NCBI GenBank assembly: GCA_030425745.1
Contig: JAUHZW010000051.1
Span: 1-11,526, forward strand
Length of the DNA: 11,526 nt
Direction of reading: 5' to 3'
Origin: Actinomycetes bacterium
Lineage (GTDB): Bacteria > Actinomycetota > Actinomycetes > S36-B12
The number at the start of each line of letters is the position of its first letter. The stretch's first letter is position 1. Under the pieces are notes generated by a model. The model was not told the origin of the DNA, searched no databases, and saw only the letters and a program-made list of their open reading frames with translations. Shown in pieces: positions 6,987 through 11,526 of the stretch. A program made the position numbers and the translations under genes.

Positions 6987-7796
6987 CTACTGATCGAGCA
7001 GGCTCTTCATCTTCTTCGCGACCATCGTGACGGCCTTGGTCGGCATCAGCCGGGACATGCGGTCGAGCATCCGCGTGTCCTTGCCGATGAGCACGCGCGG
7101 GGCACCGGATTCCAGAGCGTCGACGATCAGGCGCGCCGCCTCAGGCGCCGGGGTCATGGGCATGGACGAGGTGTCAGCACCGGCCGGCAGGTCGAGGTGC
7201 ACTCCGGAGTTCTCCGCGATTTTGGTACTCGTGGCTCCCGGGTAGACGAGGGTCACGGCGACGGACGAGTCCTGCAGTTCGGCGAACAGCGTCTCGGTGA
7301 GCAGTGCCACTGCTGCCTTGCTCGCGCCGTAGGCGCCCTGTCCCGGGACAGGGACGATCGCGCCCATGCTGGACACGTTTAGCAGCGCCGCCTCCGGGCG
7401 CTGGGTGAGCAGAGGCAGGAACGCCTTCACCGTGTTGACGGTGCCCCCGAAGTTCACGTTCATGACGCGGTCGATGTCCTCATGGGACAGCTCGAGGATC
7501 GGAACGAACGGCTGGATGATGCCCGCGATGTTGGCCAGACCATCCACCTGCCCGTGCTGCTCGACGACCGCCCCGGGCAGGGCATCGACCTGCGCACGGT
7601 CGGTGAGGTCGAGCGGATGCAGGGACAGGGAATGGGACGACGCGCCCGGTGCCAAGGCCGCGGTGGCCATGAGCCCGTCCTGACTGCGATCAACCGCCGC
7701 GACCCGGGCCCCGCGGCGCAGCAGTTCCAGCGCCACTTCCCGGCCGATGCCGTTCCCTGCTCCGGTCACCACGATGACCGTGCCGTTGAGACGCAT
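6987..7796 (-). CDS. Short-chain dehydrogenase/reductase (classical SDR)
   Basis: This is a soluble NAD(P)-dependent oxidoreductase acting on an alcohol or carbonyl substrate that cannot be named from sequence. The 269-aa protein has the Rossmann cofactor motif TGAGNGIG (residues 11-18). An Asp at the end of strand beta-2 (AAVDR, Asp36) favours NAD(H) over NADP(H). It also has a variant NNAG motif written NIAG (89-92), Asn113 in MNVN, and the catalytic Ser143, Tyr156 and Lys160 (YGASK) at the correct spacing. The C-terminal 50 residues are basic (KKMKSLLDQ end) and may form the substrate lid or a membrane-facing helix. The ATG at 7796 has a good Shine-Dalgarno (AGGGGAG). It is the first gene of a two-gene unit with the MFS exporter. 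The 107-bp gap upstream separates it from vapC. Confidence 0.93.
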   Translation of the reverse strand: MRLNGTVIVVTGAGNGIGREVALELLRRGARVAAVDRSQDGLMATAALAPGASSHSLSLHPLDLTDRAQVDALPGAVVEQHGQVDGLANIAGIIQPFVPILELSHEDIDRVMNVNFGGTVNTVKAFLPLLTQRPEAALLNVSSMGAIVPVPGQGAYGASKAAVALLTETLFAELQDSSVAVTLVYPGATSTKIAENSGVHLDLPAGADTSSMPMTPAPEAARLIVDALESGAPRVLIGKDTRMLDRMSRLMPTKAVTMVAKKMKSLLDQ

Positions 7797-7865
7797 GATC
7801 GACTCCCCTCGCTCAGGCGGTGCATATCCATTCTGAGCCGAGCAGCTCGATGACGGGCGGCCGAG

Positions 7866-7892
7866 CGGTCACGTGTGAGCGGACCGTGACCG
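7866..7892 (-). terminator. Inverted repeat after vapC, possible terminator or operator
   Basis: CGGTCACG (7866-7873) and CGTGACCG (7885-7892) form a perfect 8-bp stem with an 11-nt loop. On the - strand it begins 12 nt past the vapC stop codon, which fits termination of the toxin-antitoxin transcript before the dehydrogenase gene. There is no U-tract, so a regulator-binding palindrome for the downstream SDR-MFS unit is an alternative. Confidence 0.45.
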
Positions 7893-7903
7893 GTCAGGAA
7901 TCC

Positions 7904-8296
7904 TCACGGGATCAGCAGTGCGACATCCGGATGTTCACCGGCCAGTCCCCTGTCGCAGGTGGCGATCCGCGCACCGCGTCGTGCTGCGAGATTGGCCAGG
8001 TAGGAGTCCGCCACCTGCCGATGCCCCAGCACATCGCGAAGGGCGAGTGTGGAGTACGACACGTCATCGGGCCAGAACTCGACTCGCGGTGAATCGTGCA
8101 AGGCGCGAAGGACGTCCGTTGCCATCGCTGCAGACTCACCGCTTCTCACCAGAAACCGCACAAGCGCCCCCTCGGTGATGGGACAGAGGGCCACATCAGA
8201 CACGTCTCGCGCCCACTCCGCGACTCGGTTGTGATGCTCGTGCTCCGCGACGACGAGTGGGATCAGAACGCTGGCATCGAGGAGAACGGGGGTCAC
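7904..8296 (-). CDS. vapC: VapC-type PIN-domain ribonuclease toxin
   Basis: PIN-domain toxins are Mg-dependent RNases that cut tRNA or rRNA and stop translation until neutralised by VapB. The 130-aa protein is a complete single PIN domain with the acidic site intact: Asp7 (LLDASVLI), Glu42 (ITEGALVRF), Asp97 (QVADSYLANLA) and Asp115 (TCDRG). The GTG start overlaps the antitoxin stop by 4 bp (GTGA, 8293-8296), the usual arrangement for translational coupling. All catalytic residues are present, so the toxin is probably active. It lies between the oxidase cluster and the SDR gene with no transposase or integrase nearby. The RNA target cannot be inferred. Confidence 0.93.
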   Translation of the reverse strand: MTPVLLDASVLIPLVVAEHEHHNRVAEWARDVSDVALCPITEGALVRFLVRSGESAAMATDVLRALHDSPRVEFWPDDVSYSTLALRDVLGHRQVADSYLANLAARRGARIATCDRGLAGEHPDVALLIP

Positions 8297-8523
8297 TCGT
8301 CATCCAGCAACGCGGACACCTCGGCGGCCGTCACGGGGCGACCGATGCTGACGACCGGCAGGCCCGAACGCTCATCTGTGGACACGGTGATCGGCTCGTC
8401 GAGTTGGCTCAGGCCGCGAGCCGTGAGATCGGCGACGGTAGCCGAGAGGGAACGCCCGGTGGCCTCGGCGAGGTGCTTCGCACGCAGGTGCAGCGCTGGA
8501 GGGAGATCGACGGTGGTGCGCAT
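8293..8523 (-). CDS. vapB: VapB-type ribbon-helix-helix antitoxin
   Basis: This is the 76-aa antitoxin partner of the PIN toxin encoded immediately downstream. The N-terminus has ribbon-helix-helix character (MRTTVDLPPALHLRAKHLAE, residues 1-20, then RSLSATVADLTARGL, 24-38): a short DNA-binding strand followed by two helices. The C-terminal segment (GRPVTAAEVSALLDDE, 61-76) is the expected toxin-binding tail. The ATG at 8523 lacks a Shine-Dalgarno. A TATGAT hexamer 6 nt upstream would place transcription start at the A of the ATG, predicting a leaderless mRNA. A set of GCATCA/TGATGC half-sites overlapping that hexamer fits autorepression by the VapBC complex. Confidence 0.9.
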   Translation of the reverse strand: MRTTVDLPPALHLRAKHLAEATGRSLSATVADLTARGLSQLDEPITVSTDERSGLPVVSIGRPVTAAEVSALLDDE

Positions 8524-8526
8524 GCC

Positions 8527-8554
8527 TGCATCATAGGTGCATCAGCCGTGATGC
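8527..8554 (-). promoter_or_regulatory. vapBC promoter and operator-like repeat array
   Basis: Three copies of one hexamer lie directly upstream of vapB. TGCATCA occurs at 8527-8533 and again at 8538-8544, an 11-bp period of about one helical turn. TGATGC (8549-8554) forms an inverted repeat with the second copy (GCATCA-gccg-TGATGC). The first copy overlaps a -10-like TATGAT (- strand, 8535 to 8530). No good -35 is present. The arrangement is what a ribbon-helix-helix repressor such as VapB would bind; binding itself is inferred. Confidence 0.55.
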
Positions 8555-8573
8555 TCCTATCCAACACGTCGCC

Positions 8574-9035
8574 TCACGCCCCGGGTGGCCCGCCGGCGGG
8601 ATCGTTGCGTCGCAGTTCGCGGACGTGCTCCCGCCACGCGAGCTCATCGGGATCGATGGGCTCAGCCGGGGAGTCGGCTTCGCTTCCCGAGGCCTCGGCT
8701 GCACTCGCCTCCGCCTCGAAGCGCGCGGCGCGGTCGCGGAAGTACCGGGAGATGGACTTGGTGATGCTGCCGTGCTTGCGGTAGCGGTTCCACACGATGA
8801 AGGCGAAGGCCCCGATGATCGGCCACTGGAAGGTGTAGACCCAGGCGCGGTCGACCCCTTCCTGCGCACGCCGGTACTCCACGATGGTGGCGAACGTGCA
8901 GAAGCCGACCACCACGATCAGGGGGATGTGCAGCTGCCAGAAGTCCTTGATGCGTCGCGAGCGCTCCGACGGCACAGGCGTGGTGTCCGATGACGGGGGC
9001 TGCTGCCCCTCGACGCGCTCCGGCTGCTCGCTCAT
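8574..9035 (-). CDS. Two-helix membrane protein of the actinobacterial oxidase cluster
   Basis: The 153-aa protein has a Pro/Ser/Glu-rich cytoplasmic N-terminus (1-30) and two membrane segments near residues 34-54 and 65-83. They are joined by a short loop with the pattern VDRAWVYTFQWPIIGAFAF, after which comes a charged C-terminal tail rich in Ala and Glu (about 86-153). Small two-helix proteins with a similar aromatic W-Y-x-F-x-W-P pattern occur in actinobacterial genomes as conserved hypotheticals; that similarity is from memory. The ATG overlaps the stop of the upstream CopD-family gene in an ATGA, so it is the last gene of the oxidase unit. A role as an accessory or assembly factor of the oxidase is suggested only by position. 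Confidence 0.82.
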   Translation of the reverse strand: MSEQPERVEGQQPPSSDTTPVPSERSRRIKDFWQLHIPLIVVVGFCTFATIVEYRRAQEGVDRAWVYTFQWPIIGAFAFIVWNRYRKHGSITKSISRYFRDRAARFEAEASAAEASGSEADSPAEPIDPDELAWREHVRELRRNDPAGGPPGA

Positions 9036-10567
9036 GCGGACGTCACCTCCGTCACCGCTCGGCCGTCATCGGACATGGGCCCATCATCGATCATCGGCGT
9101 CTCGACCGTCGACGACCTGCGCGGGCGGAACGACAGCCACGCCAGCAGGCCCTCGGCGAGCAGCACCGTCGCCCAGGTGCCCGAGTTCAGCCCACCGAGG
9201 GCATCCCTCTCGATCCACCAGATGGCGACGGGCCACGCGGCCATAGCGACGATGGTCGCGGGCAGCGCCGGTCCGGCCGACAGCACCGTGACAAGCACCC
9301 AGCCTGCCGCGACCAGGAGGACCGCTCCGATCAGAGCGCCGATCTGCGCACCGACCGTCACCTCGGCCAGGGCACTCGGAACCCCGACACCAGCGATGAC
9401 GATTGCGAGGATCGCCGCGACAGCCGCGGTCTCGGGATAGCGATACGCGAGGGCCGGCGCGCGCAGGGCCCGGGCATTGATGAAGCCGACCGCCATGGGA
9501 AGCCCGAGCACGAGCAGCGTGATCGCACCGGCGGTCACGCGGTCACCGGGGTAGGCCGGGCCGGGTGGGGCCGTGCGAGAGAGTGCCACGGACAGGCCGT
9601 AGACGACACCCATCCACAGCAGTTCCCAGGCTCCCCAGCGCAGGAACAGACCACGGAATCGCGCATCGAGGACGGTGACCCCCTGGTGGGCGTCCCACTG
9701 CTTGGCGATGGCCCGGCGATGCCGCCATCCCCAGCCGATGAGGACGATGAGCACGGTGACCTTGGCGAGGATGATCGTGCCGTAGGCGGAGGTGACCAAT
9801 GAGGCCACGCCATCGAGTCGCAGCGCCGCATTCAGCAGCCCGGTCTCAGCGATGACGACGACGCTGACCAGCGCCACGACACTGAACCGGCGCAGGACGA
9901 CCCCTGCACCCGGTGCGCCCGAGCCGGCGTAGACCGCCGTGGCGACCAGGCCGCCGACCCATACGGACGCGAAGACGAGGTGGAGCCCCAGCCCGATCGA
10001 GGCCGCCGCGTGGCCCTCTTGGATGCCCGAATGGCCGGTCAGACCCGGCAGCCAGGCCGCGATCGCCACAAGGAGAACCAGCAGCAGGCCCGCGACCCGG
10101 GTCTGCACGACCCAGGCGAGGAGGGCGACCACGAGGGCCAGCGCGAACTGTCCCAGCATGACCTGGCCCAGGTCGGTCTGCGCGACGAGCGACCACACCC
10201 GGGTGGTGTCGACTGAGGATCCGAGCGGCAGCGCCAGCACCTCGGAGACCGTCAGCACCGACTGGCACAGCACGGCGACGGCCCACACGACCGCGGCCAG
10301 TGAGGCCTTCCTCGCCAGTGAGCGATCCGGGCGCGGCGCGAGGACGAGTCCGACGAGCAGCAGCCCAACGGTCAGCGCCGCGGCGAGGTCACGGATCCAG
10401 ATGTCCAGCGGCAGAGACAGCAGAGTGACGAACGGGACCGTCGGAATGCCTGTCTCCCGCTCCTCGGTGAGGCCACCGAGGGTGAACAGGACCAGCAGCA
10501 GGACGGGCGCCCCGACCAGCAGCCCTGCTGTCAGTCGGCGTGCGGAGGCTGGGGGCCGTGCGTCCAC
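9032..10567 (-). CDS. CopD-family polytopic membrane protein (copper transport/oxidase assembly)
   Basis: CopD proteins lie in the cytoplasmic membrane and are linked to copper uptake. Next to oxidase genes they probably help supply copper to the CuA/CuB centres. The 511-aa protein has about a dozen hydrophobic segments. The CopD core is visible at about residues 176-290: GHSGIQEGH (178-186, two His), then LHLVFASVWVGGL (195-207), then LRRFSVVALVSVV, and YGTIILAKVTVL before a basic loop. The C-terminal 190 residues add about five helices of unknown type. Many actinobacterial homologues of this gene carry a CtaG (Caa3 assembly) domain there, but I do not see its His/Met pattern. The GTG start lies 3 bp after the ctaE stop, and the stop overlaps the next gene by ATGA, so all are coupled. 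The start is not supported by a clear Shine-Dalgarno. Confidence 0.85.
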   Translation of the reverse strand: MDARPPASARRLTAGLLVGAPVLLLVLFTLGGLTEERETGIPTVPFVTLLSLPLDIWIRDLAAALTVGLLLVGLVLAPRPDRSLARKASLAAVVWAVAVLCQSVLTVSEVLALPLGSSVDTTRVWSLVAQTDLGQVMLGQFALALVVALLAWVVQTRVAGLLLVLLVAIAAWLPGLTGHSGIQEGHAAASIGLGLHLVFASVWVGGLVATAVYAGSGAPGAGVVLRRFSVVALVSVVVIAETGLLNAALRLDGVASLVTSAYGTIILAKVTVLIVLIGWGWRHRRAIAKQWDAHQGVTVLDARFRGLFLRWGAWELLWMGVVYGLSVALSRTAPPGPAYPGDRVTAGAITLLVLGLPMAVGFINARALRAPALAYRYPETAAVAAILAIVIAGVGVPSALAEVTVGAQIGALIGAVLLVAAGWVLVTVLSAGPALPATIVAMAAWPVAIWWIERDALGGLNSGTWATVLLAEGLLAWLSFRPRRSSTVETPMIDDGPMSDDGRAVTEVTSA

Positions 10568-10570
10568 TCG

Positions 10571-11353
10571 CTAGCTGCTGGACGACGGACTGGCCGAGGG
10601 GCTGGCCGAGGGCGATGCGGAGCCCGAGGGGCTCGGCGACGGGGACACCGTGCTCTCGGACAGCGTGGTGAAGTGACCGAACTTGGCCGGATCGGTGTTC
10701 GGGCTCTCGACCATGAACGTCGTGACGAGGGCACCGAGCAGGACGGCGATCGACACCCACGTCATGTAGTAGCTCGCGGCCTGCGACTGGTAGTTCACGT
10801 CCTGCCGGATGAGGCCCTTGCGGGTGCGGTTCACGATGCCGATCAGGATGAACAGGACCAGCAGCATGTGGAAGATGTTGCTGGCGCAGAGCAGGATCAC
10901 CGCCGACGCATAGGCACCCTCGGTGGGTCCGAACGGGAAGGTCGAGATCTGGATCCACTGCGCGATCAGCGCGCCGAGCATGACGAGCATGGACAGGATT
11001 GCTGCAGTGACGCCAGCAGCCTGGAACCCGCCCTTGACGGCCTTGTACGACCACCACATGGCGGCCGTGGAGAGGACGACCAGCAGCAGGATCACCCAGA
11101 ACGGCCACTCGGCCGCGAACGATCCCGTCTGCTTCAGGGGGTTGTTCGTCTCCCCCGCCGTCTCGACGGCTCCGGGGGGTGCCCAGCCGCCGTTGACGTT
11201 CAGGCTCCACAGGTAGGAGTAGCTGATGATCAGCGCGATCGTGCCGGAGACATCCGCCACGATCATGAGCCACAGGCCGACACGGCCGCGGCGGGCGATC
11301 GTGCTGATCGGCTCGCCGGTGGTGGGCATCAGGGCCTCGGTAGGAGCGCTCAT
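10571..11353 (-). CDS. ctaE: Cytochrome c oxidase subunit III, divergent, with Ser/Pro C-terminal tail
   Basis: Subunit III stabilises the catalytic subunit of aa3/caa3-type oxidases in the membrane. The 260-aa protein has five membrane segments by eye, near residues 25-48, 84-106, 112-134, 148-174 and 194-213, the short form lacking the first two helices of the 7-helix type. Matches to the family are GLWLMIVADVSGT in the first helix, LWSLNVNGGWAPPG after it, LLLVVLSTAAMWW in the second, and SNIFHMLLVLF in the fourth. The usual His-rich and W-H-F patterns of the last two helices are poorly kept, so it is a divergent member. Residues 237-260 are a pure Ser/Pro/Ala/Gly tail, probably outside the membrane. 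The ATG overlaps the ctaD stop by 4 bp. A related heme-copper oxidase accessory subunit is the alternative reading. Confidence 0.85.
   Translation of the reverse strand: MSAPTEALMPTTGEPISTIARRGRVGLWLMIVADVSGTIALIISYSYLWSLNVNGGWAPPGAVETAGETNNPLKQTGSFAAEWPFWVILLLVVLSTAAMWWSYKAVKGGFQAAGVTAAILSMLVMLGALIAQWIQISTFPFGPTEGAYASAVILLCASNIFHMLLVLFILIGIVNRTRKGLIRQDVNYQSQAASYYMTWVSIAVLLGALVTTFMVESPNTDPAKFGHFTTLSESTVSPSPSPSGSASPSASPSASPSSSS
10589..10612. repeat. 12-bp tandem repeat coding the Ser/Pro tail of ctaE
   Basis: Two adjacent 12-bp units, ACTGGCCGAGGG and GCTGGCCGAGGG, differ at one base and encode Ser-Ala/Pro-type residues on the - strand. Related Ser/Pro codons extend the low-complexity tract across 10574-10645. 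Such in-frame units can expand or contract by slippage and change tail length. Confidence 0.6.
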
Positions 11354-11526
11354 CGGGCACCCACCTTCTCCGTGAGGTCGCCATCCTCGGCTTCAAGCTC
11401 CTGCTCATACGGGTCCGGAACGCCGTAGTTGTAGGGACGCTCGGTGACGACCGGGAGCACCTCGAAGTTCTCCAGCGGGCCGGGCTGCGGGGTCTGCCAC
11501 TCCAGGGACTTCGAGCCCCACGGGTT
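11350..11526 (-). CDS. ctaD: Cytochrome c oxidase subunit I, C-terminal 58 residues (gene continues beyond window)
   Basis: Subunit I holds heme a, the heme a3-CuB centre and the proton channels. Only its C-terminal extension is in the window, and the frame is open to the right edge. The first residues NPWGSKSLEW, followed by QTPQPGPLENF and then RPYNYG, match the well-conserved tail that follows the last helix of CtaD in many bacteria. After it comes an acidic end (EQELEAEDGDLTEK). No catalytic residue lies in this part. The TGA stop overlaps the ATG of the subunit III gene (ATGA), so the two are translationally coupled. The identity is firm from the tail motif and the neighbouring genes, although the catalytic domain cannot be inspected. 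Confidence 0.92.
   Translation of the reverse strand, partial: NPWGSKSLEWQTPQPGPLENFEVLPVVTERPYNYGVPDPYEQELEAEDGDLTEKVGAR

Noticed and set aside
7797..8573. Mobile island carrying vapBC
   Set aside because: No transposase, integrase, target-site duplication or flanking tRNA is visible, and base composition looks like the neighbours by eye.
10389..11408. 339-codon - strand frame over ctaE and the start of copD
   Set aside because: Alternate-frame shadow rich in Arg, His and Pro; ctaE in the other frame has correct start overlaps and subunit III features.
1..11526. CRISPR array, tRNA, rRNA or insertion sequence
   Set aside because: No regularly spaced repeats, no cloverleaf-like segment, and no transposase motif were found on either strand. 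The intergenic gaps are all under about 125 bp.

Overview
This is a GC-rich, densely coding window (about 65% GC by eye) from an actinobacterium. The clues are GTG starts, short intergenic gaps, 4-bp ATGA/GTGA start-stop overlaps, small lipobox lipoproteins, and a cytochrome oxidase cluster with a short (five-helix) subunit III followed by a two-helix membrane protein of an actinobacterial type. I cannot place it below phylum level from sequence alone.

Left part (1-3270, mostly + strand): the 3' end of an unrecognised multi-helix membrane protein, a 95-residue lipoprotein, a nucleoside hydrolase (1032-1967), and a small exported two-cysteine protein. Facing them on the - strand is a 234-residue acidic lipoprotein whose stop codon lies 3 bp from the exported protein's stop.

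Middle (3274-5339): adenine phosphoribosyltransferase (apt, +) faces an NCS2/AzgA-type purine permease (-). They are separated by only 32 bp, and a long imperfect hairpin spanning both 3' ends probably terminates both transcripts. With the nucleoside hydrolase this makes a plausible purine-salvage neighbourhood: uptake of bases, release of bases from nucleosides, and conversion of adenine to AMP.

Right part (5460-11526, all - strand): read in transcription order, there is a terminal oxidase cluster: the ctaD C-terminus, a divergent subunit III with a Ser/Pro tail, a CopD-family polytopic protein, and a two-helix membrane protein. All are joined by overlaps or a 3-bp gap. Next come a VapBC-type toxin-antitoxin pair with an operator-like repeat array over its start, then a short-chain dehydrogenase and a DHA2-type MFS exporter in one transcription unit.

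The most distinctive points are the oxidase/copper module with its odd subunit III and CopD architecture, the predicted leaderless and operator-covered vapB start, the His-to-Pro change at the nucleoside hydrolase catalytic dyad, and the shared apt/permease hairpin. I see no mobile element, CRISPR array, tRNA or rRNA. Most genes are ordinary actinobacterial housekeeping genes, and I do not claim a clearly new system.
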